A DNA stretch of 64,000 nucleotides from contig JAJTWY010000007.1 of assembly GCA_021463165.1 (NCBI GenBank), positions 106,126-170,125 of the forward strand. The letters are read 5' to 3'. Below, one piece after another: positions 48,000-56,688 of this stretch (within the stretch, counting starts at the first letter, position 1; each line of letters opens with the position of its first letter). Below the pieces are notes generated by a model that saw only the letters and a list, made by a program, of their open reading frames with translations, did not search any database and had not been told where the DNA came from. Origin of the DNA: Pyrinomonadaceae bacterium. GTDB lineage: Bacteria > Acidobacteriota > Blastocatellia > Pyrinomonadales > Pyrinomonadaceae. A program made the translations under genes and the position numbers.

Positions 48000-48604
48000 A
48001 TGGAAGCATTCTGAAAAAGCGATCAAAAGGAGTCGGCCTATATCTCCGCCGAGGCGTGCTTGGTCTTTGGCTGCTCCTCATCGCCCTCGTCATCGGATGG
48101 TTCTTGATGGATCCGACCCGATTCTCAGCCGAAAGCATTGCGGAAACATTAAAGAATTTTCGGGGCTGGGTATGGGGCGTATATATCCTCTTTTGTGCCG
48201 TCCGCGGCCTGACATTGCTGCCGTCAACCCCGCTGGTACTTGCCGGTACGATCCTCTTCCCCGATCAGCCATTCGCCGTACTTCTAACATCGATCAGCGG
48301 CATCTTGTTCTCGTCCAGCATGATCTATTTTTTTTCCGAAGTTCTGGGGTTCGACGAATATTTCGAGAGGCACAAACCCGAGTTGACCCACCGGATCAAG
48401 GCTAAACTCGAACATCCGCTCGGTTTTCTTTTTGTTGCTGCCTGGGCTTTCTTTCCCTTTGTTCCGACCGATCTGGTCTGTTATCTGGCCGGAACTACGC
48501 GAATGAATTACTTGAAGTTCATCGCCGCCGTGTTTGTAGGCGAGCTTCTTCTCTGTATTTTCTATATCTATTTTGGGGGTACGCTCTTAAATGGCGTGCG
48601 CTGA
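47960..48604 (+). CDS. VTT-domain (TVP38/TMEM64 family) membrane protein
   Basis: 214 residues. Basic N terminus, then transmembrane helices near 33-50, 70-88, 95-130 and 155-205; the GLTLLPSTPLVLAGTILFP segment and the AFFPFVPTDLVCYLAGTTRMNYLKF segment are typical of the DedA/VTT superfamily, linked to lipid scrambling or transport. The only ATG giving a full-length product is at 47960, 40 bases inside gcvPB; a shorter start at a CTG near 48011 cannot be excluded. No terminator separates it from gcvPB. Confidence 0.8.
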   Translation: MAPGHRSLSNRRVNGSILKKRSKGVGLYLRRGVLGLWLLLIALVIGWFLMDPTRFSAESIAETLKNFRGWVWGVYILFCAVRGLTLLPSTPLVLAGTILFPDQPFAVLLTSISGILFSSSMIYFFSEVLGFDEYFERHKPELTHRIKAKLEHPLGFLFVAAWAFFPFVPTDLVCYLAGTTRMNYLKFIAAVFVGELLLCIFYIYFGGTLLNGVR

Positions 48605-48675
48605 ATGAGTTTTTGTCGTATCTTTGAGTACTGTTTCGCGGTAAATAACATCACAATTTTTGGAGGATCACGATA

Positions 48676-49101
48676 ATGGATGAATGTGTTTCTAGACCGG
48701 CGTGCATTGGCCGCCGTGAGTTTCTTGTAAAGGCCGGTCTTGTCGCCGGAGCAACCGTCCTGACGATCTCGAGGGCTGGAGCCGCGGTGATCGAGGATGT
48801 GACGGTACCCGTCACACCCGATGGTCCGCTTGCAAAGGTTGGCGGTTCGCAGGTCGTCGATTCCTCGGCCGGGAAGATCATTGTTCTTAGAACAGGAGAG
48901 AAGACATTCGCGGCTTTCTCAGCATTGTGTACTCATAAAAAAGGCCTTCTCAAATATGACGGTAAACAACTCGTGTGTCCAAAGCATGGGTCTGCATTCG
49001 ATGCGTCGAATGGAAAGGTCACGGCCGGCCCCGCGGAAGAGGCGCTAAGATCTTACGCCACCACTCTCGGCGAAGGGTCGGTTCGCGTCGCAGTGCCCTG
49101 A
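48676..49101 (+). CDS. Tat-exported Rieske 2Fe-2S protein
   Basis: 141 residues. Tat signal RREFLVKAGLVAGATVL (13-29), then one Rieske domain: CTHKKG (Cys85, His87) and CPKHGSAFD (Cys101, His104) bind the 2Fe-2S cluster, and the tail SYATTLGEGSVRVAVP is the usual last strand. GGAGG lies 10 bases before the ATG. The short length without a long membrane anchor suggests a soluble or lightly tethered periplasmic electron carrier rather than a full bc1-complex subunit. No cytochrome b gene is adjacent. Confidence 0.9.
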   Translation: MDECVSRPACIGRREFLVKAGLVAGATVLTISRAGAAVIEDVTVPVTPDGPLAKVGGSQVVDSSAGKIIVLRTGEKTFAAFSALCTHKKGLLKYDGKQLVCPKHGSAFDASNGKVTAGPAEEALRSYATTLGEGSVRVAVP

Positions 49102-49122
49102 CGTTTGCCTGAAATTATATCC

Positions 49123-50127
49123 ATGCGATCCACTCTTTTCCTCGCGATCCTGTTGGCTGCACTCGCAGCTGCCTGCTCAACCAAGATCGAGATGCCGTCA
49201 GCCTTTCCAACTCCGCCTCCGAAGCCGGCGGCGGAACCGCTGGCGAAACTCGACCTTAAACGCGACGCTCAACTGGAATCCGAGCTGTCGGCGATAGCGG
49301 ACGCGGCAAAGGGCAAGGTCGGCATCGCGGCGATCAGGCTCGACACCGGCGACGCCGCTCTCGTCAACGCGAACGATCGTTTCCCGATGCAGAGCGTTTA
49401 CAAGTTGCCGATCGCGATGGCAATCTTGGATCAGGTACGACTCGAGAAACTTGATCTCGAGGAGAAGATAGGCGTTTCAAAGGAAGATATGGTTCGTGCC
49501 GGGATGCGCTCGCCGCTTCGCGATGCAAACCCCAACGGCGGCGAATTTACCATAAGGGAGCTTGTCCGCCTGTCGATGGTTGAATCGGACGGCACCGCCA
49601 GCGACGTTCTGATGCGGTTGGCAGGTGCTGACAATATACAAGAATTCCTCGCTGAGATCGGAATTGATGACCTGAAGGTGATCAACCCGGAAAAAGAGAT
49701 CGGCCGCGATTGGAAGACCCAGTATGCGAACTATTCCAGCCCATTAGCTTCTGCCGAACTGTTGCGATGGCTCGACGCCGCGGTCAGAGCTGAGGGCGAC
49801 CAACCCGCGGACAACACCTCGGCGGGCAATGGCCATGAGTTGGCAGAATACCAAACCTTAGCGAAGTTCATGGCCGATTCTAATCCGGGAGCAGAACGGC
49901 TAAAGGGCGATTTACCGCCTGGAACCTACGTTGCCCACAAGACAGGCACCTCGGGAACCCAAAACGGGATCACTGCTGCAACGAACGACATTGGGATCAT
50001 TCACCTTCCTGATGGTAAACGTTTTGTGATCGCAGTCTTCGTTTCTGACTCGCCCGCCGATGAAAAAACCCGAGAAGCCGTTATAGCAAAAACGGCCAGG
50101 ACGATCTGGGATCGCTGGAAGTCATGA
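49123..50127 (+). CDS. lipoprotein class A (A2-like) beta-lactamase family serine hydrolase
   Basis: 334 residues from the ATG at 49123. Lipoprotein signal MRSTLFLAILLAALAAAC with the lipidated Cys18, then a Pro-rich tether. In this numbering: Ser91-x-x-Lys94 (SVYK), Ser155-Asp-Gly (SDG in place of SDN), a candidate omega-loop Glu190 in NPEKEIGRDW, and Lys273-Thr-Gly (HKTGTSG). The stretch ERLKGDLPPGTYVAHKTGTSG and the following AATNDIGIIHLPDG resemble the PER/CfxA-like A2 subgroup. Probably hydrolyses beta-lactams at the envelope. It starts ~20 bases after the Rieske gene. Confidence 0.88.
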   Translation: MRSTLFLAILLAALAAACSTKIEMPSAFPTPPPKPAAEPLAKLDLKRDAQLESELSAIADAAKGKVGIAAIRLDTGDAALVNANDRFPMQSVYKLPIAMAILDQVRLEKLDLEEKIGVSKEDMVRAGMRSPLRDANPNGGEFTIRELVRLSMVESDGTASDVLMRLAGADNIQEFLAEIGIDDLKVINPEKEIGRDWKTQYANYSSPLASAELLRWLDAAVRAEGDQPADNTSAGNGHELAEYQTLAKFMADSNPGAERLKGDLPPGTYVAHKTGTSGTQNGITAATNDIGIIHLPDGKRFVIAVFVSDSPADEKTREAVIAKTARTIWDRWKS

Positions 50128-50141
50128 AAAAACAAAAAAAG

Positions 50142-50167
50142 AGGCGGGCCCGAAGATGTCCGCCTTT
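50142..50167 (+). terminator. intrinsic terminator of the gcv/beta-lactamase operon
   Basis: AGGCGG (50142-50147) pairs with CCGCCT (50160-50165), extended by a G-T wobble, followed by a short T stretch. It lies 15 bases past the beta-lactamase stop. Confidence 0.65.
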
Positions 50168-50295
50168 CGAATGATGGTTATTATGTCATCGGAATCCAAC
50201 GCCTTAATTTCGAATTCCAATACTTATAAACGTCATTGCCTGGAGTTTGTTCCAAAATGTTTTTGCTGAGGCGAAAACGTCGCTCGACAGACTGT

Positions 50296-50324
50296 TTGAC
50301 TGATGCGGCAAGACTCTCTACACT
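50296..50324 (+). promoter_or_regulatory. metH promoter
   Basis: TTGACT (50296-50301) and TACACT (50319-50324) are separated by exactly 17 bases. A transcript would start near 50331 and carry a leader of about 190 bases before the metH ATG. Confidence 0.6.
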
Positions 50325-50413
50325 AAATTTATTGAGAGTGGTGAGTTATTGCGACTTGCGGCCACGTAAAATAAACGGCTAAACAGCAAGAGTTGATCCG
50401 ATTTTTCAAATAG

Positions 50414-50444
50414 ACTCTGTGCTTGTTTGGGCACGGAGTTTTTT
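50414..50444 (+). terminator. intrinsic terminator inside the metH leader (candidate attenuator)
   Basis: ACTCTGTGC (50414-50422) pairs with GCACGGAGT (50431-50439), nine pairs including one wobble, and is followed by TTTTTT. It lies downstream of the metH promoter and ~80 bases before the start codon, and the upstream operon already has its own terminator, so its natural role is premature termination of the metH message. Confidence 0.7.
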
Positions 50445-50451
50445 GTTGTTG

Positions 50452-50506
50452 AGCCACACCGAGAGCACTGAGAAAGTTCTCTGTGATCTCTGTGTTCTCT
50501 GTGGCT
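50452..50506. repeat. palindromic CTCTGTG repeat element upstream of metH
   Basis: AGCCACA (50452-50458) and TGTGGCT (50500-50506) are perfect outer arms. The right arm holds three near-tandem CTCTGTG units and the left arm their degenerate complements (CGAGAG, CACTGAGAA). The arrangement is an imperfect hairpin just before the metH ribosome-binding region. Confidence 0.65.
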
Positions 50507-50523
50507 AATATCGAAATTCGCAA

Positions 50524-53500
50524 ATGAAAGGTTTTTTAGAATTATTACGTGACAAGATCATCGTCTTCGACGGTGCGATGGGAGCGTCTTTGCAGTCGGC
50601 GAATTTGTCGATCGACGATTGGGGCGGGCCGAATTTTGAGAACTGCTCTGAGAATTTGCTCTACACGCGGCCGGATGCTGTCGAGCGCGTGCACACGAGT
50701 TTTCTCGATGTCGGCTGTGACGTGATCGAGACGAATTCGTTCGGCGGCAGTGAAGTCGTTTTGGGCGAATTTGGCATCGCCGACAAAACTTACGAAGTAA
50801 ACAAGAAGGCGGCCGAAATTGCAAAAAGATTAGCTAACGACTACTCGACAAAGTCACAGCCGCGTTTTGTCGCGGGTTCGATCGGACCGGGCACAAAGCT
50901 GCCGACGCTTGGTCACATAACTTATCGCGATCTGAAAAAAACATACGTCGAGCAAGTTTGCGGACTGATCGACGGCGGCAGCGATGTTTTGATCGTCGAA
51001 ACTTGTCAGGATTTGCTTCAGACGAAAGCTGCGCTTGCCGCGATCTTTGAGCATTTTGAAAAAACAAAAACGCGCATTCCTGTGATCGCGCAGGTGACGA
51101 TCGAGGTTTTTGGAACGATGCTCAACGGAACCGAGATCGGTGCTGCGTTAACTGCGCTCGAACCTTTTCCGATAGATGTCATCGGAATGAACTGCGGCAC
51201 CGGGCCGAAACACATGACAGACAGCTTTCGCTATCTTTGCGAAAACTCGCCGCTTCCGGTAAGCATTTTGCCGAACGCCGGTTTGCCTGAGGTCAAAGAC
51301 GGCCAGCAGCATTACGACGAAACGCCGGAGAGTTTTGCGACGCAGGTCGAACACTTTGCAAAAGATTTTGGCGCGAATATCGTCGGCGGCTGCTGCGGCA
51401 CGACGCCTGAGCACATCAAGCTGCTTGTCGAGCGGCTTGGCAGTCTTTCGCCAAAACAGCGCAACGCAAAATTAGCTCCGTCGGCTTCGTCGATCTACTT
51501 TCAACAGCCTTACACGCAGGACGCTTCGTTTCTGATCGTCGGCGAGCGCGTCAATGCGAGCGGCTCAAAAAAGATGCGCGATCTGCTCGACGCCGAAGAT
51601 TGGGATGGCCTCGTCAATCTCGCCAAGTCGCAAGAGAAGGAAGGCGCGCACATACTCGATGTCAACGTCGATTTTGTCGGTCGCGACGGCGTCGCCGACA
51701 TGCACGAGCTTGCATCGCGGCTCGTGACAAACGTAAAAATTCCGCTGATGTTTGATTCGACCGAGTGGGAAAAGATGGAAGCCGGTCTCGAACACGCGGG
51801 CGGCAAGTGCATTCTCAATTCGACAAATTACGAAGACGGCGAGCCGCGTTTCTTAAGAGTTTTGTCGCTCGCAAAAGAATACGGCGCGTCAGTTGTCATC
51901 GGTTTGATCGACGAAGAAGGAATGGCCCGCACGGCCGAGAATAAAGTAAAGATCGCCCGTCGCGCATACACACAAGCGACTGAGTTCGGCATCCCGCCGC
52001 ACGATATTTTCTTCGACCCGCTCGCTTTGCCGATCTCGACCGGCATCGAAGAAGACCGAGCGAACGCCGCTGAGACAATCGAGGCAATAAAACAGATCCG
52101 CGCGGAAATGCCTGACGCGAATATCATCCTCGGCGTCTCGAACATTTCATTCGGCCTCTCACCAGCGACGCGTGTTGTGCTGAATTCTGTGTTCCTTCAC
52201 GACTGTGTCGAGGCCGGCATGAACTCCGCGATCGTCAACGCCTCAAAAATTTTGCCACTGATTCGCTTTAACGAACACGAGATCGACACGGCGCGTGAGC
52301 TGATCTATGACAAACGGAAAATGAATGGTGATGTTTGCACATACGATCCGCTTGTCGAATTTACAAAACTTTTTGAAGGCAAAACGGCGCAGTCGATAAA
52401 GCCCGACATCTCGAATCTGCCGGTCGAAGAGCGTTTGAAAGAGCACATTATCGAGGGCGAAAAGATCGGGCTGGACGATTCGCTGAAAGAGGCGCTCGAA
52501 AAATATCCGCCGCTCGACATCATTAACAACATTCTGCTCGACGGCATGAAAACCGTCGGCGATCTCTTTGGCAGCGGGCAGATGCAGCTGCCTTTTGTGC
52601 TGCAATCGGCCGAGGCGATGAAGTCGGCGGTGAAGTTTCTCGAACCGTTTATGGATCGCGTCGAGGGTGTCGAGAAAGGAACGATGGTGCTCGCGACCGT
52701 CAAGGGCGACGTTCACGACATCGGCAAAAATCTCGTCGATATTATTTTGACGAACAACGGTTACAAGGTCGTAAATCTCGGCATCAAACAGCCGATCGAC
52801 GACATTCTTCGCGCCGCCGAAGAGACAAAATGCGACGCGATCGGCATGAGTGGTTTGCTTGTAAAATCGACGCTCATCATGCGCGACAACCTCGAACTGA
52901 TGAACGAGCGAAACATCAACGTGCCCGTCATCTTAGGCGGTGCGGCGCTCAATCGGCGTTACGTCGATCAGGATTTGATTCCTTTGTATAAAGGCAAACT
53001 TTTTTACGCCCGCGATGCGTTCGATGGGCTGCACGCGATGGACGAGCTTACGTCAGAACCCGCTGCGTTAGCGGCGGGCCAGTCTGTTGAGCGTCAGGAA
53101 ATTTCTGCGGAAACGAACTGGCCGCCCGCTGACGCAGGTGGTTCTGACTCGGAAGACCTTGTCGGCGAGGATGCAAAGCTCGGCGCGGTTGCGGCGAGAG
53201 TTTCGTCGCGGGTTACAGGCGATACGACGCATACGACGCGGTCGGATGTTGCGACGGACATCGCGATTCCAAAGGCACCGTTCTATGGCTCGAAGGTTGT
53301 CGAGATAAAAGACCTGACAAAGGTGTTTGAATTTATTAACGAGACGGCGCTGTTCAAAGGTCAGTGGCAGTTTAAGCAGGGCAAGAAGACGGCTGAAGAA
53401 TACAAACAGATTCTCGAAGAAACGGTTTATCCGAAGTTTGCCGAGATCAAGGCCGAGGCGATTCGCAGCAAGCTGCTCGAAGCAAAGTTGGTTTACGGTT

Positions 53501-54063
53501 ATTTTCCATGTCGTTCGCAGGGCAACGATCTGATCATTTATAACGATGACGAAAAAACCGAACGACTGCGATTTACGTTTCCACGACAACCTATCGAGCA
53601 GCGCGGCGGGAAGAATTTGTGTTTGGCGGATTACTTCCGGAGCGCTTCAGTCGACGCCGTTGCGTTTCAGCTTGTGACGATGGGACGAAAGGCGAGCGAG
53701 CATTCGGCAAAATTATTTAAGGCAGACAACTATCAGGATTATCTGTTGTTTCACGGTCTGTCGGTCGAATCAGCCGAGGCTCTGGCCGAGCTTTGGCATA
53801 AACGAATTCGCGAAGAACTCGGCATTGCCGCATCTGACGCGGCTGAATTACCGAAACTTTTTCACCAAGGCTATCAAGGTTCGCGCTACAGCTTTGGCTA
53901 TCCGGCGTGTCCAAATCTTGAAGATCAAACTAAACTCTTCGAACTTCTCGACCCATCGCGCATCGACGTAGAACTGACCGAAGAATTCCAACTCGATCCC
54001 GAGCAATCGACCTCGGCGATCATTGTTCATCATCCCGAGGCAAAGTATTTCAATATAGGTTGA
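50524..54063 (+). CDS. metH: cobalamin-dependent methionine synthase
   Basis: 1179 residues, all four modules. Homocysteine-binding barrel (1-~310) with zinc cysteines in GMNCGTGPKHM and GGCCGTTPEHI; pterin-binding barrel (~335-600, ERVNASGSKKMRDLL); cobalamin cap and B12 domain (~630-835) with the D-x-H-x-x-G motif at 729-734 (DVHDIG); C-terminal activation domain (~915-1179, including QGYQGSRYSFGYPACPNL). Between B12 and activation domains lies a ~75-residue low-homology linker, part of it encoded by a near-perfect palindrome (residues ~843-875). Codon use is richer in TTT, TTG and AAA than in the neighbouring genes, hinting at a different history. Confidence 0.96.
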   Translation: MKGFLELLRDKIIVFDGAMGASLQSANLSIDDWGGPNFENCSENLLYTRPDAVERVHTSFLDVGCDVIETNSFGGSEVVLGEFGIADKTYEVNKKAAEIAKRLANDYSTKSQPRFVAGSIGPGTKLPTLGHITYRDLKKTYVEQVCGLIDGGSDVLIVETCQDLLQTKAALAAIFEHFEKTKTRIPVIAQVTIEVFGTMLNGTEIGAALTALEPFPIDVIGMNCGTGPKHMTDSFRYLCENSPLPVSILPNAGLPEVKDGQQHYDETPESFATQVEHFAKDFGANIVGGCCGTTPEHIKLLVERLGSLSPKQRNAKLAPSASSIYFQQPYTQDASFLIVGERVNASGSKKMRDLLDAEDWDGLVNLAKSQEKEGAHILDVNVDFVGRDGVADMHELASRLVTNVKIPLMFDSTEWEKMEAGLEHAGGKCILNSTNYEDGEPRFLRVLSLAKEYGASVVIGLIDEEGMARTAENKVKIARRAYTQATEFGIPPHDIFFDPLALPISTGIEEDRANAAETIEAIKQIRAEMPDANIILGVSNISFGLSPATRVVLNSVFLHDCVEAGMNSAIVNASKILPLIRFNEHEIDTARELIYDKRKMNGDVCTYDPLVEFTKLFEGKTAQSIKPDISNLPVEERLKEHIIEGEKIGLDDSLKEALEKYPPLDIINNILLDGMKTVGDLFGSGQMQLPFVLQSAEAMKSAVKFLEPFMDRVEGVEKGTMVLATVKGDVHDIGKNLVDIILTNNGYKVVNLGIKQPIDDILRAAEETKCDAIGMSGLLVKSTLIMRDNLELMNERNINVPVILGGAALNRRYVDQDLIPLYKGKLFYARDAFDGLHAMDELTSEPAALAAGQSVERQEISAETNWPPADAGGSDSEDLVGEDAKLGAVAARVSSRVTGDTTHTTRSDVATDIAIPKAPFYGSKVVEIKDLTKVFEFINETALFKGQWQFKQGKKTAEEYKQILEETVYPKFAEIKAEAIRSKLLEAKLVYGYFPCRSQGNDLIIYNDDEKTERLRFTFPRQPIEQRGGKNLCLADYFRSASVDAVAFQLVTMGRKASEHSAKLFKADNYQDYLLFHGLSVESAEALAELWHKRIREELGIAASDAAELPKLFHQGYQGSRYSFGYPACPNLEDQTKLFELLDPSRIDVELTEEFQLDPEQSTSAIIVHHPEAKYFNIG
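53052..53148. repeat. in-frame palindromic element inside metH
   Basis: Arm 1 (53052-53083, begins GTCAGAACCCGCTGCG) and arm 2 (53117-53148, ends GCAGGTGGTTCTGAC) are reverse complements at 27 of 32 positions, separated by 33 bases. The element is translated without a stop into the linker between the B12 and activation domains of MetH. This is the behaviour expected of a dispersed palindromic repeat tolerated within genes. Confidence 0.8.
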
Positions 54064-54120
54064 ACCGCGCGAGAAAAAAGACTGGAGCGTAAAGCGCCTC
54101 AGCTGCAGCCCGTCGTATCG

Positions 54121-56466
54121 CTATTCGAGGCCCGTAAAATCTATCCCGGTCAGGTTTGTTACCCCCACGGCCAGGAGCCGGGGAGAAAACCTATACCTCT
54201 TTGACTCAACGGTAAGCGTGTAATCGGCGCTGGTCGACACCTGATCAAAGGAATATGTACCGAGCGAACTGGTCGTCGCTACGCTGCGATTCCCCGCAGG
54301 GTCGGTCAAGGTGACCTTCAGATTCCGAAGTGCAAGCCCTGACGGTGAGACCACTCGTCCCGAGATCGTCACAAAGGGGATCTCGACGGCGTTTACAGTA
54401 AGATCGGCATTTGATATATCAAAAAAGATCTTGCCGAAGCCCTCGACCTTGATCCTGCCCATCGTCGTCGCAATATTGGGGATCGTTATCAGAGCTGAGC
54501 CGTCGTTGGGTGTGTTTTCCTCCAATATGATAGGAAACGTCTGTCCGCCATCGGTGGAATAGCTGATCTTTACACTGGCAGCGTTCACGGGGCTGTTATT
54601 CGTCCCGTTCACACTCCAGGTTACCGCCTGAGTCGATCCCCCCTGGAAGGTGGCGGCAGTATTCTGCGACGTGATCTCGAATGGCCCGGAATTAGCATCG
54701 ACCGCGACAGTCGCTGTTGCACTATTTACACCGCCACCACCGGCCCGATTATCGCGAACCACGACCTGAAAGGTGAGGACCCGACCGATCTGCGGAAGCA
54801 GTTCGCCGGTCAAACATGAGAGTCCTCTGCAGCTGAACTGCCCAGGCGGCACGTTGGCATTGTTCAAGATATAGGTCAGCGATGGAAAGACTCGTGTTGG
54901 CGATGCTGAAGGCGAATATGGACGAAAAATCGGCCGTGCCTCGCCATCAGCATCCGTATTCGGGACCGCAGTCGTCGACGCGCCGAGGTCGTACTGCTGC
55001 CAGTCGTAGGTGAGAGAATCCCCGTCGCCATCGCTCGCAGTCGCCGAGAGAGTAAATGGCGTCTTTTTAGGAATATCGAAGATCACGCCCCCGTCGACCG
55101 AAACCTCGGGTACCGAATTTCCTGTCGGAGTCGACTGTGCACACGAATTGCCATTTCCTTGTTGGCTGAAGTTAGTGATCGCCTCAATGCTGCGTACATG
55201 GAATGAATCGATGCTGTTCCTCGCCAGATTCTGACTGCCGCAAAGGCCGGCATAACCCATTATCGTAATGCCACTCCCCGGTTCATAAGCAGAGCCGCTG
55301 GAACGCTGGCCGGCGCATCCGCCCTCAGTTGTGTTGTAGGAATGGTTCGCACCGAACTGGTGTCCCATCTCGTGTGCAACATAGTCGATCGCGAATGCGT
55401 CTCCCGTCGGATTCGACAGGCCTGTCACCCCCCGCGCCTTTTGACTCCCGCACGGACTATTCAATGTCGCAACACCGCCACCGCCCGTACTAAACACGTG
55501 GCCAACATCGTAGTTCGCACTCTGGATCACGTTGTTAAGATTCGTTACATTCTGTGGGAGCATCGAACTCCCGCTATTATTCGTGTAAGGGTCGTTGTCC
55601 GCCGTGCATGCCACCCCGCCGCACGACATATTGTCACCTGCGTAGACGATCTTGTCGTTATTGGCAACTATAACCAATTTGATCGCCAGGTCGCGCTCGA
55701 ATACGCCATTCACGCGATTCATTATGGCTACCTGAGCCGCCAGCGTTCCCGCGACCGTATTGCCGCCAACGGCGGTCGCATATTCATTCGTAGCCGCTAA
55801 CGCCAGGCGGTAGGTTCGAAGCTCCGTTCCCGACGAGACCTGGGCTGTCTCGGCAGCAAATCCTCTCTGTGCAGCCAGAATATCCGCGCTCAATTTTGAT
55901 TCAAGGCTGGAATCATCGACTTCACAATAAAAAGGTTCTGTTCGCAAGAGGTCGGCTTTTCTGTACGAAATATGATTCTCGATATCACCTTCTGCGTACG
56001 GATCGATCACAACGCTGCCCTCAGATGACAGGATGAATGCGTGAAATCCGTTCGGAAGCAGATCAAACCGCGCCGTCGCCGTCGGATCATCGATGCCTCT
56101 GGCCGAGTATGTGGCGCCAAGTTCCGGGTACTTGGACAACAGTCCCGGCTCAACCACCAATGAGCGCTGAAAACGGAACCTAGCGAGTGATCCATCCGGC
56201 ATCGGCAATTCGATGACAGCGGGTGTGTCAGTGCGTGTAAGTTCATCTGAGGCTGGTTCGAGCAGCCTTCTGGCACGACTAAGATCCAGCCTGAACGTTT
56301 TGTAATTCTCGGGGGTCGCGACCTTCTTCTGGGGCCTGAGCAGGAGATCTGAATCGTCGATCAAGGTCCACATTCGATCCTGCTGGGCACTCGCATATGC
56401 AAGCGGAGCTGCAACAAAAACCGCTACCAAGGTCGGCAACAATACACCCGATAAGACCTTTCGCAT
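54121..56466 (-). CDS. secreted M12-type (reprolysin-like) zinc metalloprotease with C-terminal KRYRF module
   Basis: About 781 residues; a purine-rich GGAAG site 7 bases before the ATG at 56466 fixes the start (the codon before it is TTG). Signal peptide ends near residue 28; a prodomain runs to ~205. The protease domain (~213-435) has the zinc motif HEMGHQFGANH at 366-376 and the Met-turn TIMGYAG near 403-409. Then come a PKD/Ig-like region (~445-590), another beta domain (~595-690, VTWSVNGTNN, VKISYSTDGGQTFP), and the module 700-782 with KRYRF and terminal DFTGLE. Probably an extracellular protease. Convergent with metH, 57 bases apart. Confidence 0.92.
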   Translation of the reverse strand: MRKVLSGVLLPTLVAVFVAAPLAYASAQQDRMWTLIDDSDLLLRPQKKVATPENYKTFRLDLSRARRLLEPASDELTRTDTPAVIELPMPDGSLARFRFQRSLVVEPGLLSKYPELGATYSARGIDDPTATARFDLLPNGFHAFILSSEGSVVIDPYAEGDIENHISYRKADLLRTEPFYCEVDDSSLESKLSADILAAQRGFAAETAQVSSGTELRTYRLALAATNEYATAVGGNTVAGTLAAQVAIMNRVNGVFERDLAIKLVIVANNDKIVYAGDNMSCGGVACTADNDPYTNNSGSSMLPQNVTNLNNVIQSANYDVGHVFSTGGGGVATLNSPCGSQKARGVTGLSNPTGDAFAIDYVAHEMGHQFGANHSYNTTEGGCAGQRSSGSAYEPGSGITIMGYAGLCGSQNLARNSIDSFHVRSIEAITNFSQQGNGNSCAQSTPTGNSVPEVSVDGGVIFDIPKKTPFTLSATASDGDGDSLTYDWQQYDLGASTTAVPNTDADGEARPIFRPYSPSASPTRVFPSLTYILNNANVPPGQFSCRGLSCLTGELLPQIGRVLTFQVVVRDNRAGGGGVNSATATVAVDANSGPFEITSQNTAATFQGGSTQAVTWSVNGTNNSPVNAASVKISYSTDGGQTFPIILEENTPNDGSALITIPNIATTMGRIKVEGFGKIFFDISNADLTVNAVEIPFVTISGRVVSPSGLALRNLKVTLTDPAGNRSVATTSSLGTYSFDQVSTSADYTLTVESKRYRFSPRLLAVGVTNLTGIDFTGLE
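54124..54372 (-). other. C-terminal KRYRF module of the metalloprotease (copy 3 of 3)
   Basis: Codes for residues 700-782: TISGRVVSPSG, RNLKVTLTD, NRSVATTSSLGTYSFDQV, ESKRYRFSPRL and terminal IDFTGLE. Same length, order and exact C-terminal placement as in the subtilase and the giant Calx-beta protein. Confidence 0.85.
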
Positions 56467-56688
56467 CAAACTACTTCCCTTCCCTTATAGATACATCGCC
56501 CGTTAAGGCAAACCGAACGATTTTCATAGCTTATTAAAATAGCCCGACAGATGTCTAGAAAGTCGATACCGAAAACAAGGATCATCAACCGCCTTGAGGC
56601 AAAACTGTTGGATGCAGGTGAACGCACTTGCTTTGCATCTGCGCACTGTTGAGCACAGCGTTAGGAATGCTAGAATTAATGCTTTTCT

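Noticed and set aside
50331..50412. SAM-II-like pattern (GCGGCCACGTAAAATAAACGGCTAAA) in the metH leader
   Set aside because: The upstream TTTAACC-type loop strand and the pseudoknot pairing of SAM-II could not be found, so it is kept only as an unclassified leader.
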